Both the position numbers and the translations under genes were made by a program. This document shows, one piece after another, positions 8,421 to 17,586 of a stretch of 64,000 bases of DNA. The notes beneath the pieces were generated by a model. It had not been told where the DNA came from and made no database searches. It saw nothing but the letters and a program-made list of their open reading frames with translations. Origin of the DNA: Aequoribacter sp049615385 (GTDB lineage Bacteria; Pseudomonadota; Gammaproteobacteria; Pseudomonadales; Halieaceae); NCBI RefSeq assembly GCF_049615385.1, contig NZ_JBMZFL010000004.1; one strand, given 5' to 3'. Position 1 is the first letter of the stretch; each line of letters begins with the position of its first letter.

Positions 8421-9980
8421 TTAGCTGGCCTTGGGACCTGCCGCAACAATCGCTTCTGATACGTCAAACTTAGTAATGTTGTTCTGGAACAAATTAGCCA
8501 GAGCCTGCGCTTGTTTGTCATAAGCAGCGTCGTCACCCCAGCTTGCGCGAGGATCGACATACTTGGCATCAACACCAGGGATTTCGGTAGGGAAGTCTAG
8601 GTTCAGAATGTCCAAGTGTTTGGTTGGTGCTGAGGCAAGCGCTCCGCTTTGTGCTGCAGCCACAACCGCGCGAGTCACAGGGATTGGGAAGCGCGCACCA
8701 GTTCCACCAGGAGCACCTGAGCCGCCAGTCCAGCCGGTATTGATTAAGTAAACTTGGCTTCCGAAGTCTTCAATACGACGCATCAACAGATCAGCGTAGT
8801 CACCGGCAGGGCGAGGCATAAACGGTGCACCGAAGCAGGTTGAGAACGTGGGGTGAACACCCGCCTCTGCACCCACTTCAGTCGAGCCCACACGTGCAGT
8901 ATAACCACTTAAAAAGTGGAACGCGGCAGCTTCTTTGCTGAGGATTGAGATCGGAGGTAACACGCCCGATACGTCACAGGTCAAGAAAATAACGCAGCTG
9001 GGCTCGCCCGCCGCATTTTCAATAACGCGTTTCTCGACGTGCTCTAAGGGGTAGCAGCAACGACCGTTCTCGGTCAGGCTGGTGTCGCAGTAATCCGCAT
9101 GGCGGTTATTGTCTAGTACGACGTTTTCGATGATCGAGCCAAAGCGAATCGCATCCCAAATGACCGGTTCGTTCTTTTGGCTCAAATCGATGGTTTTAGC
9201 GTAGCAGCCGCCTTCTAAGTTAAAGACCGAACCTTTGGCCCAGCCATGCTCGTCATCACCGATTAAATAACGCTCGGGATCGGCGCTTAATGTTGTCTTG
9301 CCCGTGCCTGATAATCCGAAGAATAGAGTAGTCTGGCCATCTTCACCAACGTTTGCAGAGCAGTGCATCGACATGACGTCTTTTTCGGGTAGCAGGAAGT
9401 TCTGAACAGAGAACATGGCCTTTTTCATCTCGCCCGCGTAGCGCATGCCCGCAATGAGCACTTTGCGGCGACCGAAGTTAATAATAACCGTGCCATCAGA
9501 GTTTGTGCCATCACGCTCTGGGTCACATTCAAACGACGCAACGTTTAAGATCTGCCATTCTTCCTTGTTACCGCTGTTGTACGACTCGGGGCGAATGAAC
9601 ATGTTGCGGCCAAACAGCGATTGCCAAGCTGTTTCGGTTGTCACGCACACAGGGATGTAATGTTCTTTGTGCTCGCCCACATGCAGATGCTGAATAAAGC
9701 GATCACCCTCAGCCAAGTGCGCTTTGACCCGGTCCCACAGAGCGTCGAACTTATCGGCGTCAAACGGACGGTTAACACTGCCCCAGTCGATGGCGTCCTC
9801 GCTGCTGGGCTCGCGAACGATGAAGCGGTCCGCCGGTGAACGCCCAGTGCGCTTGCCTGTTGTTACAAGCAATGCGCCTGTGTCAGAAAGAATGCCTTCG
9901 CCACGTTTGAGAGATTCCTCAATCAATTGCGCGGGCGTTAAGTCAGTGTACTTAGTCACCGTCGTGCTCTGTTCGGTCAT
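8421..9980 (-). CDS. pckA: phosphoenolpyruvate carboxykinase (ATP)
   Basis: PckA converts oxaloacetate and ATP to phosphoenolpyruvate, CO2 and ADP, the first committed step of gluconeogenesis. The 519-residue length is normal. The kinase loop GLSGTGKTT lies at 222-230, followed by the metal-binding GDDEHGW segment that is specific to the ATP-dependent family. A ribosome binding site AGGA lies 6 bases before the ATG. The gene is transcribed in the same direction as hslO upstream, a common gammaproteobacterial neighbourhood, but a 346-base spacer separates them and probably carries its own promoter. The role fits a cell growing on fatty acids, acetate or amino acids. Confidence 0.97.
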   Translation of the reverse strand: MTEQSTTVTKYTDLTPAQLIEESLKRGEGILSDTGALLVTTGKRTGRSPADRFIVREPSSEDAIDWGSVNRPFDADKFDALWDRVKAHLAEGDRFIQHLHVGEHKEHYIPVCVTTETAWQSLFGRNMFIRPESYNSGNKEEWQILNVASFECDPERDGTNSDGTVIINFGRRKVLIAGMRYAGEMKKAMFSVQNFLLPEKDVMSMHCSANVGEDGQTTLFFGLSGTGKTTLSADPERYLIGDDEHGWAKGSVFNLEGGCYAKTIDLSQKNEPVIWDAIRFGSIIENVVLDNNRHADYCDTSLTENGRCCYPLEHVEKRVIENAAGEPSCVIFLTCDVSGVLPPISILSKEAAAFHFLSGYTARVGSTEVGAEAGVHPTFSTCFGAPFMPRPAGDYADLLMRRIEDFGSQVYLINTGWTGGSGAPGGTGARFPIPVTRAVVAAAQSGALASAPTKHLDILNLDFPTEIPGVDAKYVDPRASWGDDAAYDKQAQALANLFQNNITKFDVSEAIVAAGPKAS

Positions 9981-10326
9981 GTTGTGTCCTGTCTGTGTCT
10001 GTCGAAAAGGGTTATGGCGCTCTTATGGCACCTATATCAGTTTTTCGGTTCGAGTATTATGTCAGATCGGTGGGTGCTTTTGTTAAAAAAGTAAGTAAAC
10101 GGTGCGTGCATTTATATTAAATTTTCACTAGGTTTCAGTTAATGCGAGATCAATTGCGCTGATTCTTAGTTTTTCGGATGTAATAGGTTCTATGAGGGAG
10201 CTTTTTTTAACGTTGTGTTAACGATCCGCCTTCACGTCTCAGCCGATTTCTTGCGGATCGCTTCAAGGCCGTCCATGGCTCGCTGCGATCGAGGTGGGCG
10301 CGGATTATTACTCGACCATTCAAAGG
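9981..10326. other. 346-base non-coding spacer between hslO and pckA
   Basis: No convincing gene. The part next to pckA is AT-rich and should hold the pckA promoter, but I cannot assign a good -35/-10 pair. The distal part holds a 26-base sequence (10219-10244) that recurs inverted at 40381-40406. A short open frame at 10215-10424 exists only because it runs over this repeat and then antisense to hslO. Confidence 0.6.
10219..10244 (-). repeat. fragment of a dispersed intergenic repeat
   Basis: Twenty-six bases beginning TAACGATCCGCC and ending CGTCTCAGCC are identical to the reverse complement of 40381-40406. The other copy continues into a hairpin and a longer element. Here the match stops after CAGCC, so this is a truncated copy. 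It lies between hslO and pckA. Confidence 0.75.
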
Positions 10327-11217
10327 CTAGTGCTGAACCGGTGCGTCAGGCTGGAGTTCAAGCTCAGAAAAATCGCTGTGATCGAAGCGGTACTGCATGT
10401 TGCAAAACTCGCAGTCGACGGTGATCTCTCCCATCTCTTGCAGCAGCGATTGAATATCGTCGCGCGCTAAAGACGCAATGGCACCGAAGCTTCGCTCGCG
10501 CGAGCACGAGCAGGAAAACTCAGCGGGTTCGGGGTCAAATAGCCGGACTTCGTCTTCGTGAAATAGACGATAAAGCAGAGTGTCTGAATCAAGCTGCAAG
10601 AGTTCATCGTCTTTCAAGGTGTCAGCAAGTGTTGTGACGTGCTCCCACTGCTGAGCTCGCAGGGCAGGATCTTTGGTGACTTCGGTGGGGAGTTGTTGCA
10701 ACAGCAGGCCAGCGGCACGCTCGCCATCGCAGGCAAGCCACAGACGGGTGCCTAACTGCTCGGATTGCTCAAAGTAAGCATCTAAGGACTTTGCGAGCGA
10801 TTCAGCCTCAAGCGTTACGATGCCTTGATAGCGATTGCCGCCGATGGGATCAATCGTGATCGCTAATTGGCCTTCGCTAATGAGTTCAGTAAATGTCTGG
10901 CTTGTCGCGTGTTCGGCACCTCTTGCGATACCCCGTAGCTTTCGGTCGTGCGTGCTTTCGGCCATGATCAGGGGGATTTGGCCGTCACCGCGAGCTTGAA
11001 GAATGAGTTTACCCTCGAACTTGAGAGTGGCGGTCAAGAGTGCTGCGGCGCTTAACATTTCGCCGAGCAAGATTTTTACGCCCGGCGCGTAAGCGTGAAG
11101 CTTGAACAATTCGGTGAGGCTGTGATCTAGCCTTACGTATTCGCCGCGGATGTCTGCATCGTCAAAAATAAACCGTTGGGTTAAATCCATGTGTTCAAAA
11201 GACATTGTGTGTTCCAT
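10327..11217 (-). CDS. hslO: Hsp33 redox-regulated chaperone
   Basis: Hsp33 is a cytoplasmic holdase that is switched on when oxidation releases zinc from four cysteines. The C-terminal redox switch is intact: CxC at 236/238 and CxxC at 269/272, the arrangement of the E. coli protein (232/234 and 265/268). The N-terminal substrate-binding body is complete, at 296 residues from the first ATG. A second ATG four codons in (11205) is equally plausible and would give exactly the E. coli cysteine numbering; neither has a strong ribosome binding site. It lies upstream of pckA on the same strand and divergent from an EamA permease. It adds to the oxidative-stress functions of the window. Confidence 0.95.
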   Translation of the reverse strand: MEHTMSFEHMDLTQRFIFDDADIRGEYVRLDHSLTELFKLHAYAPGVKILLGEMLSAAALLTATLKFEGKLILQARGDGQIPLIMAESTHDRKLRGIARGAEHATSQTFTELISEGQLAITIDPIGGNRYQGIVTLEAESLAKSLDAYFEQSEQLGTRLWLACDGERAAGLLLQQLPTEVTKDPALRAQQWEHVTTLADTLKDDELLQLDSDTLLYRLFHEDEVRLFDPEPAEFSCSCSRERSFGAIASLARDDIQSLLQEMGEITVDCEFCNMQYRFDHSDFSELELQPDAPVQH

Positions 11218-11330
11218 GTTGGGTTTATCCAGGCGCTGCTGGTCGACACTAAGAAAAGAAATAAATAGTTCAGGTGCTGATACACGCGTGCATTATACTA
11301 CGCGCCCTTCGTTTATGCGCGATCACTTTT

Positions 11331-12209
11331 ATGACGGCGACAGGTAAGTGGTTTATTTATGTGGTAACGGTGTTGATCTGGGGATCGACTTGGTATGCCA
11401 TTGAATTGCAGTTAGGTGTTGTGCACCCTGTGGTTTCCATTGCTCACCGGTTCGCTGTGGCTGGCGTGGTGGTTTTAGTCGGACTCTCGATTAGCGGGCG
11501 CTTGGTGCGAATTCGGTGGCGCGACCAACGATTTTTGATGTTGCAGGGGCTTTTACTCTTTAGCGGGAATTACATTTTTATTTACACGGGAACCCAAACG
11601 CTGCCGTCGGGTTTGGTGTCATTGGTATTCTCGATGATGGTGATTACCAACATGGTGGCGGGCCGAATTTTTATGAATTTGCCGCTCAGTTGGTACGTGG
11701 GTGTCAGCGGCCTCGTGGGCATGGTTGGCATTGCGTTAATATTCACCCCCGAAGTGGCCAGCTTCTCGTTGGCGGATGAGTCGTTAAATGCCATGTTTTT
11801 GTGCTTTATCGGCACCTGCTTGGCCTCATTGGGCAATATCGTTGCGGCCCGCAATATGCGCGAACGATTACCACCCCTCCAGTGCAACATGATGGGAATG
11901 CTGTATGGGTCTGGTAGTTTGTATCTTTTGAGCTTGGTTATGGGCTTGCCGATTACTATCGAGTGGAGTTCTCAGTATCTTGGGTCACTGTTTTATCTAA
12001 GTCTGATCGGTTCGGTTGCTGCATTTTGGTTTTACGTCACCTTAATTGGCGAGGTAGGGCCATCTCGCGCTGGGTATATCGCCCTATTAACCCCCTTGGT
12101 GGCGCTGGTAATCTCGGCGGTTTTCGAGGATTATCAGTGGACCTGGTATGCCACCGCTGGGCTTGTCTTAGTCTTGGGTGGTAATTTCATTGCAATGCGG
12201 CGTGATTAA
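11331..12209 (+). CDS. EamA/DMT family permease
   Basis: A 292-residue integral membrane protein with about ten hydrophobic helices arranged as two EamA repeats, as in the drug/metabolite transporter superfamily (RhaT and YdcZ-like exporters). An early signature VLIWGSTWYAIELQLG follows the first helix, and the second half has the GEVGPSRAGYIALLTPLVAL motif typical of the family. I chose the ATG at 11331, which starts just before the first helix. A GTG at 11274 would add 19 residues. The substrate is unknown. It ends 3 bases before a PHA-system gene, so the two are probably cotranscribed. Confidence 0.88.
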   Translation: MTATGKWFIYVVTVLIWGSTWYAIELQLGVVHPVVSIAHRFAVAGVVVLVGLSISGRLVRIRWRDQRFLMLQGLLLFSGNYIFIYTGTQTLPSGLVSLVFSMMVITNMVAGRIFMNLPLSWYVGVSGLVGMVGIALIFTPEVASFSLADESLNAMFLCFIGTCLASLGNIVAARNMRERLPPLQCNMMGMLYGSGSLYLLSLVMGLPITIEWSSQYLGSLFYLSLIGSVAAFWFYVTLIGEVGPSRAGYIALLTPLVALVISAVFEDYQWTWYATAGLVLVLGGNFIAMRRD

Positions 12210-12212
12210 GCT

Positions 12213-12488
12213 ATGGCGAAAATTAAAATTACTCACAAACACACGCGATCCGATGATGAAGTCGTCGAGGCGGCTAAGGGCTTAGCTGAGCGTCTGGAAA
12301 AAGAGCACGGGCTGATTTGTGAGTGGTCTGATTACAGCGCGACTATGAAGGGCAAGGGCGTATCGGGACGTTTGCTTATAGCACCCGGTCGAATTGATAT
12401 TGAGGTGACATTGGGGCTGGCAATGTCTTTGTTTAAAGGTCTTGTCGAGAGAGAAATGCGTGACTATCTGGTACGTCATTTAAGCTAG
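12213..12488 (+). CDS. polyhydroxyalkanoic acid system family protein
   Basis: A 91-residue soluble protein matching the small PHA granule-region family (PHA_gran_rgn). It starts MAKIKITHKH, has a helical segment with paired acidic and basic residues, then a beta-strand run (GVSGRLLIAPGRIDIEVTLG) and an amphipathic end (FKGLVEREMRDYLV). The biochemical role is not established; members occur in PHA-making bacteria. It lies 3 bases after the EamA permease stop and converges on the patatin gene. Its presence together with the phasin and PhaD-like regulator 8 kb away supports PHA metabolism in this organism. Confidence 0.85.
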   Translation: MAKIKITHKHTRSDDEVVEAAKGLAERLEKEHGLICEWSDYSATMKGKGVSGRLLIAPGRIDIEVTLGLAMSLFKGLVEREMRDYLVRHLS

Positions 12489-12533
12489 CGCCAAGTCTGC
12501 TTGATGCATTTCTGGCACTAGGCCTCTCAGGTC

Positions 12534-13604
12534 TTACAGGCTTCGTTCGACGAACCGAACTGGGTTGGGGTCGTTTGTCACGGTTAACCACGCCTCTGCG
12601 AGTATCTCGCCGCGCTCGACCACCGTTTGCCAATAGCGTTGCCGCATGCCCTGATCAAACCGTCTGAAGTCGCTGCGATCTGGAATTTTTGCATGGGGCA
12701 GTTTGCTGATGTAACGCTGACTAGGGGCGATTAAGACGAGCTTGTCGACAGAGCGCGGGTCGAGCTTGCGGGCCTTGCGCATTTTATCGAACCACCCGGG
12801 TGTTATTTGATTGGTGAAATGTGGGTATAACACTAAGCCGTCGCCATGATAATCACGCAGGTCAAAATGATAATCGATAATGCCGCCATCCCAATAATGA
12901 CCTTCAGGGGCGCCGTGGATATTCGATTCGCCCACCAAAACTGCGGGTATGGAGCTGCTGGCGTGAATGGCGGGCGCGATCGCGTCGTCGATTAAGGGTA
13001 CCCAATGGGTACCAAACCCGGTGAGGGGCAAAGCCTCTTGCGGAGTGGGTCCCGAATGAAACACCACGCGTTGAAAGTGTTTTTGCAAGCGCGCTCGAGC
13101 TAGGGTATTGCCGATTGCAGCGCCCAGCATGTGACGGCCCACACGCACTGGGTTGTCGGGGTTGACGGCCGAGGGTGCCCGAGCTGTAACGATGCGGGTT
13201 CTGAGTTTATGCTCTTCTAAAATGGCTCGTTTGCCTTGCTTGCCCAGCAGATCAGACAGCATGTCTCGCGTGACTTGACTGATTTCGGCGGTCGTAGGTT
13301 TGCGGTCGTAGGTTTGATGAATGTATGGGTCCAAAAACGCCTGCATAGCAGCGGCACTATCGGCTTGTGCTAGGTAGGCGTGACGCCAACACCCAATCGA
13401 AGAGCCCAGTGCAGTAAGGGGGGTTGAGCGTTTTTCGAGCAGGGTTTCGTTGAGTGCCATATCCAGTTGGCATAAGACCAACCATTTTGGCCCTCCCGAC
13501 GCGCCCACAAGTAAATCGAATAAATCGCTGTTCCAACCTTGCTCTTGCAGGCGCTTGAATGCGGTAGGGCCGGCGTAGATATCGAGTGGGAAGGGCTGAG
13601 TCAT
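12534..13604 (-). CDS. patatin-like phospholipase family protein
   Basis: A 356-residue predicted cytoplasmic serine hydrolase. It has a glycine-rich oxyanion-type segment (GASGGPKWL, about 34-42), a nucleophile elbow GSSIG at 67-71 (Ser69) and the patatin Asp motif DGG at 239-241, giving the Ser-Asp dyad of patatin lipases. The substrate could be phospholipid, acylglycerol or a polyester. Both motif halves are in one frame, but the gene contains an exact 14-base tandem duplication at 13288-13316 (codons about 96-105). Loss of one copy would shift the frame. The gene converges on the PHA-system gene with 45 bases between. Confidence 0.78.
   Translation of the reverse strand: MTQPFPLDIYAGPTAFKRLQEQGWNSDLFDLLVGASGGPKWLVLCQLDMALNETLLEKRSTPLTALGSSIGCWRHAYLAQADSAAAMQAFLDPYIHQTYDRKPTTAEISQVTRDMLSDLLGKQGKRAILEEHKLRTRIVTARAPSAVNPDNPVRVGRHMLGAAIGNTLARARLQKHFQRVVFHSGPTPQEALPLTGFGTHWVPLIDDAIAPAIHASSSIPAVLVGESNIHGAPEGHYWDGGIIDYHFDLRDYHGDGLVLYPHFTNQITPGWFDKMRKARKLDPRSVDKLVLIAPSQRYISKLPHAKIPDRSDFRRFDQGMRQRYWQTVVERGEILAEAWLTVTNDPNPVRFVERSL
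13288..13316 (-). repeat. 14-base tandem duplication inside the patatin gene
   Basis: The unit CGGTCGTAGGTTTG occurs twice head to tail, with one more matching base on the left. The unit is not a multiple of three, so slippage to one copy would put the C-terminal half out of frame. The present two-copy state is in frame. Confidence 0.85.
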
Positions 13605-13704
13605 GACTATCGCTTAGTAAAACATGAATGGACGAGCTTACAGCGCGTTGTGGTTGTGGGATAATAACGCGTTAACGCCAGCGCGTCATTGCTTGGAGGC
13701 ATGC

Positions 13705-14583
13705 TTGATCACGGCTTGGAATACACTGTTGTTTTACTGCGGCGCTATCGCGATTGGCTCGTACGCCGGTGGTATGTTACCGCGACTGATCACCATGACG
13801 CATACTCGAACGCAGCTGGCAATGAGCGCGGTATCAGGCTTGATGCTAGGAGTAGCCTTTTATCATTTATTGCCTCACGCGTTGACCGAATTTGGTGAGG
13901 GCTATGGTATTGACGACGTGGTCTGGTGGCTCATGATTGGTTTAGTCAGCATGTTGCTGTTGCTGCGGTTGTTTCACTTCCACCAGCACGATTTTACGCC
14001 TGCAGCTGACCACAGCCATTGCGATCATGATCATCATTCGCATCATCATGATCACGATGTGACGACGCCAACAGCGGTAAAAGTACACCCAATGAGTTGG
14101 CTCAGTATTGCCTTTGGTTTGAGCGTGCATACCATTATCGATGGCGTGGCGCTGGGAGCTGTTGTCTTGGCTGAGGGTGCAAGCTCTACCCATGTCGCTT
14201 GGGTGGGTCTTGGCGTGTTTGTGGCCATTTTATTGCACAAGCCCTTAGATGCCGTCTCCATTGCAACGCTTGCCCGAGCCGCGGGGCTCAGTATGAATGG
14301 CCAGCGTACCGTGAATCTGATTTTTGCCTTGATGTGTCCTTTAGGAGCCTTACTGTTTTACTTTGGATTTCAATCGTTGGACGGGATGGCGCCGGGTTTG
14401 TTGGGCGCGACACTATCCTTCGCTGCTGGAGCGTTTGTCTGTATCGCGTTGAGCGATTTAATTCCTGAGGTTCATTTTCACAGTCATGATCGGCTGAAGC
14501 TGAGCTTTACGTTCTTGCTCGGTATCGCAGTCGCTTACGCTATAGCCTTTATCGAGCCCGCTAGTTTGCACGCAATGCACTAG
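13705..14583 (+). CDS. ZIP family metal transporter
   Basis: A membrane protein with about eight helices that imports divalent metals, most likely zinc. I start it at a TTG at 13705, because GGAGG lies 5 bases upstream and the product then begins at the first helix (292 residues). An ATG at 13624 with no ribosome site would add 27 residues. The helix 2-3 region is followed by a cytoplasmic loop extremely rich in His and Asp (about 91-118). Helices 4 and 5 carry the metal-path signatures HTIIDGVALG and HKPLDAVS. Its stop codon directly abuts that of hemH on the other strand, with no base between. Confidence 0.88.
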   Translation: MITAWNTLLFYCGAIAIGSYAGGMLPRLITMTHTRTQLAMSAVSGLMLGVAFYHLLPHALTEFGEGYGIDDVVWWLMIGLVSMLLLLRLFHFHQHDFTPAADHSHCDHDHHSHHHDHDVTTPTAVKVHPMSWLSIAFGLSVHTIIDGVALGAVVLAEGASSTHVAWVGLGVFVAILLHKPLDAVSIATLARAAGLSMNGQRTVNLIFALMCPLGALLFYFGFQSLDGMAPGLLGATLSFAAGAFVCIALSDLIPEVHFHSHDRLKLSFTFLLGIAVAYAIAFIEPASLHAMH

Positions 14584-15669
14584 CTATTGTTTGGCGCCCA
14601 GAGTTATTGCCAGATCCTGCGTTTGCTGGGCATTTTGCATTTGGGCAGTCAACCAATCTTTGGCTTGCTCTTCGATTAAGGTTCGCATGAGTTCTATATG
14701 ATCGGGCTCGGCATTCAAACACGGAATATATTCATAGCGTTGGCCGCCTGCTTCTAGGAAATACTCGCAGTTCTCACCGCCAATTTCTTCGATCGTTTCT
14801 AGGCAGTCACTGGAAAACCCTGGACAAATAATCTGTACGCTTTTAACGCCTTGCTGTGGCAGTGCTTTCAGTGTTTCGTCGGTGTATGGCTGCAACCAAG
14901 GGTCGCGACCAAAGCGACTTTGAAATGTGGTCAGATATTCGTTCGGTGCGAGTCCAAGTTGCTCCGCAATGAGACGCGTGGTTTTGTGGCATTCGCAATG
15001 GTAAGGGTCGCCGTTTTCCAAATATTTTTGCGGCATGCCGTGATACGAAAATAGTAACTTATCGGTTCGTCCGTGCTCCGCCCAATGTGCTTTGATTCTG
15101 TTGGTGATCGCATTAATGAAACCGCTGTGGTCGTGATAGTGACTGATAAACCGAAAATCTGGTAGCCAGCGTCGTTGTTTAAACTCATCAGCGATAGCAT
15201 CGAAGGTCGACCCCGTGGTGGCCGCACTGTATTGCGGATACAAGGGTAAAACGATCAGTTTGCGCACGCCTGCTGAGAGCATCTTATCGATTGCCGATGC
15301 GATGGAGGGTTTCCCGTAGCGCATAGCTACATCCACTATGACCTGATCGCCATAGGATTCTGTTAGAGCGCACTGAAGTGCTTTCGCTTGGTTTAGGCTG
15401 TGAGTCAGCAAAGGTGAGCCTTCGTCGGTCCACACCTCGGCGTAGGCAGCTGCAGAACGCTTTGGTCGAACGCGCAAAATAATGCCGTTTAGAATCAGCC
15501 ACCACAATGGTCGAGGTACCTCCACCACTCGCGGGTCCCACAAAAATTGCTTTAGATAAGGACGCAAAGCTTTCGCCGTTGGTGCTTCGGGTGTGCCCAA
15601 GTTGGTCAAGAGAACACCCACACGGCCATGTTGATTGTGTTTAAAGTCGGGGTAGCCGTGATATTTCAT
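14584..15669 (-). CDS. hemH: ferrochelatase
   Basis: Ferrochelatase inserts Fe2+ into protoporphyrin IX, the last step of heme synthesis, at the cytoplasmic face of the membrane. The 361-residue protein has the catalytic His210 in FSYHGMPQ and the conserved acidic residue Glu291 in SDCLETIEE, plus the usual N-terminal LLTNLGTPEAP. AGGA lies 7 bases before the ATG. The gene is convergent with the ZIP transporter, and the two stop codons touch (TAG followed by CTA). The presence of heme synthesis beside metal transport is suggestive, but the genes are on opposite strands. Confidence 0.97.
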   Translation of the reverse strand: MKYHGYPDFKHNQHGRVGVLLTNLGTPEAPTAKALRPYLKQFLWDPRVVEVPRPLWWLILNGIILRVRPKRSAAAYAEVWTDEGSPLLTHSLNQAKALQCALTESYGDQVIVDVAMRYGKPSIASAIDKMLSAGVRKLIVLPLYPQYSAATTGSTFDAIADEFKQRRWLPDFRFISHYHDHSGFINAITNRIKAHWAEHGRTDKLLFSYHGMPQKYLENGDPYHCECHKTTRLIAEQLGLAPNEYLTTFQSRFGRDPWLQPYTDETLKALPQQGVKSVQIICPGFSSDCLETIEEIGGENCEYFLEAGGQRYEYIPCLNAEPDHIELMRTLIEEQAKDWLTAQMQNAQQTQDLAITLGAKQ

Positions 15670-15879
15670 GGGGGTTTCCTGTTGTCATTGTCTATCTCAA
15701 GCTTACATACGGCTGCAAGTGCTCTTAGGTTCAAAACACTTTGGCGCGCAGAGCACTGGCTTCATCGTGCCAGGGCTGTTGTTGATCGTTTGGCGTATTC
15801 GATAAAGCGCTGTCTGCGCTTATTGTAACTCCCGTGGTCGCCAATAACACAGTGCGACGAAAATTGAAGGAGTGTAATT

Positions 15880-16206
15880 ATGAAGAGTTTTATTCGATAT
15901 ACCGTGATGGCTTTTGCCTCAGTCTCAATTGTGGCAGGTGCAGTACAGGCAACGGCTGATGAGGCCCCAGCGCAGCTGCAAGCGGTAAAGGCCATCAGTG
16001 TCTCCTATGCGGACCTTAATCTCGAATCAGTTGCTGGGCGAGATACCTTGCAAAAGCGTATTGATCGGGCTGCCGAGAAAGTGTGTGGGCCTCAGTCAAC
16101 ACGCCTGGCGGGTAGCTTATCGCGCGCAGTGAAAGCCCAAGAGTGCTACGAGCAAGCGCGCTCAGATGCGATGACTGCGGTCGAGCGAGGTGTTCAGTCT
16201 TTGTAG
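15880..16206 (+). CDS. UrcA family secreted protein
   Basis: A 108-residue exported protein with a Sec signal peptide (about 1-26, cleavage near VQA/TAD). The mature part matches the UrcA family: a VSYADLNLES-type strand, GRDTLQKRIDRAAEKVCG, and a second Cys near the end (ECYEQAR) that may pair with the first as a disulfide. The family has no known function and is frequent in marine and plant-associated proteobacteria. GAAGGAG lies 7 bases before the ATG. The gene stands alone between hemH (divergent) and the acyl-CoA dehydrogenase operon, and ends in a strong terminator. Confidence 0.85.
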   Translation: MKSFIRYTVMAFASVSIVAGAVQATADEAPAQLQAVKAISVSYADLNLESVAGRDTLQKRIDRAAEKVCGPQSTRLAGSLSRAVKAQECYEQARSDAMTAVERGVQSL

Positions 16207-16247
16207 TTTTTATGTAACCAGTACTCCCCGGTATTGGTGTCTCCATT

Positions 16248-16272
16248 GGCCGCTATGTGCGGCCTTTTTTTT
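16248..16272 (+). terminator. Rho-independent terminator after the UrcA gene
   Basis: Perfect 6-bp GGCCGC/GCGGCC stem, 5-base loop, then eight T residues. It separates the UrcA gene from the acyl-CoA dehydrogenase operon. Confidence 0.92.
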
Positions 16273-16403
16273 GAGTTAAGGCTCAGTTTTTAGACGGTTT
16301 TAGACCTAGCAAAATGACTTTGGGGTGTTACAGTAAGACGCTGATTTGAATTTAACGAATAATAATTCTCTATCCAGTTTGCTTTTGCGAGGTAACCGAA
16401 CCC

Positions 16404-17576
16404 ATGTCGCTCGATTTTGATAGCGCCCGAATGTACAACCCTAATATCACTGAGTCGCATATTGCCTGGCGGGATCAGTTGCGCCGTTTTATGGATACCG
16501 AGGTTATTCCCTTCGTGGAAGAGTGGGAAGAGGCCTGCGAACTGCCCCTGTCATTATGGCCCAAGGCTGCTGAAATCGGGCTGTTAGGCATGGGCTACCC
16601 CGAAGAGTTCGGTGGTGTTCAAGAGGGTATTGACGTGTGGCATTCGTGGATTGTCAACGAAGAGCTGGCACGTGTCGGCGCCGGCGGTGTTGGCGCGAGT
16701 TTAATGGTGCATGGCATTGGCTTACCGCCAGTGATTAATTTTGCTCGACCTGAAGTCAAAGCGGCAGTAGCGCCGAGAGTCTTGGCTGGCGAGGCGTGGA
16801 TTTCGCTGGGTATTACAGAGCCCGGTGGTGGCTCTGACGTGGCAAGTTTACAGACGACCGCTCGACGCGACGGTGATGAGTACGTGGTCTCGGGGTCTAA
16901 AACGTTTATTACCGGCGGGATGCGCGCCAATTGGGTAAGCACGGCGGTACGCACTGGTGGTCCTGGCCCTGGTGGAGTGTCGATGTTGTTGATCCCCACT
17001 AATGCAGCGGGATTTTCTCGAACGCCGTTAAATAAAAAACAGGGCTGGTGGGCGTCAGATACCGCGACCTTGTATTTTGATGAGGTTCGGGTGCCCGTGA
17101 CCAACTTAATTGGCGAAGAGAACCAGGGCTTTAAGGTCATCATGCACAATTTTAATTCAGAGCGCATGGGAATGGCGGCGCAAATGGAGGCCGCCGCGCG
17201 GGTCTGCTTGGAAGACGCGGTTAACTGGGCGCGTGAACGCAAAACCTTCGGTAAGCGTTTGGCGGATCATCAGGTCATTCGCCATAAGATCTCGGCCATG
17301 AAACAAAAGCTAAACGCGACCCAAGCCTATATTCGTGCCTGTTACGAGCAAATTGAGATAGGGCAACCCAATGCGGCAGATATTGCGCTGTTAAAAGTGC
17401 AAGCGAGCGAAGTCATGGAGTTTTGTGCTCGCGAGGCTATGCAAATTTTGGGTGGTGCCGGCTATTTACGGGGCAACCGCGTAGAGCGTATTTATCGCGA
17501 AGTCAGAGTTAACGCAATCGGCGGGGGCTCAGAGGAAATTATGCGTGATCTCGCAGCCAGACAGTATCAGTTGTAA
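16404..17576 (+). CDS. acyl-CoA dehydrogenase (first of three)
   Basis: A 390-residue FAD enzyme that forms the alpha-beta double bond of an acyl-CoA and passes electrons to ETF. The usual segments are present: GITEPGGGSDVASL (FAD/substrate strand), the RKTFGKRLADHQ helix, and a C-terminal GGAGYLRGNRVERIYRE. At the place where medium-chain enzymes have the catalytic Glu in YEGT, this protein has GGGSEE, as in long-chain enzymes whose base sits in an earlier helix; Glu in CLEDAVNW is a candidate. It is the first gene of a tight five-gene run. Chain-length specificity cannot be read. Confidence 0.9.
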   Translation: MSLDFDSARMYNPNITESHIAWRDQLRRFMDTEVIPFVEEWEEACELPLSLWPKAAEIGLLGMGYPEEFGGVQEGIDVWHSWIVNEELARVGAGGVGASLMVHGIGLPPVINFARPEVKAAVAPRVLAGEAWISLGITEPGGGSDVASLQTTARRDGDEYVVSGSKTFITGGMRANWVSTAVRTGGPGPGGVSMLLIPTNAAGFSRTPLNKKQGWWASDTATLYFDEVRVPVTNLIGEENQGFKVIMHNFNSERMGMAAQMEAAARVCLEDAVNWARERKTFGKRLADHQVIRHKISAMKQKLNATQAYIRACYEQIEIGQPNAADIALLKVQASEVMEFCAREAMQILGGAGYLRGNRVERIYREVRVNAIGGGSEEIMRDLAARQYQL

Positions 17577-17586
17577 GGGGACATTT

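Noticed and set aside
10215..10424. 69-codon plus-strand open frame between pckA and hslO
   Set aside because: Starts in the repeat fragment and continues antisense to the hslO 3' end; no ribosome site.
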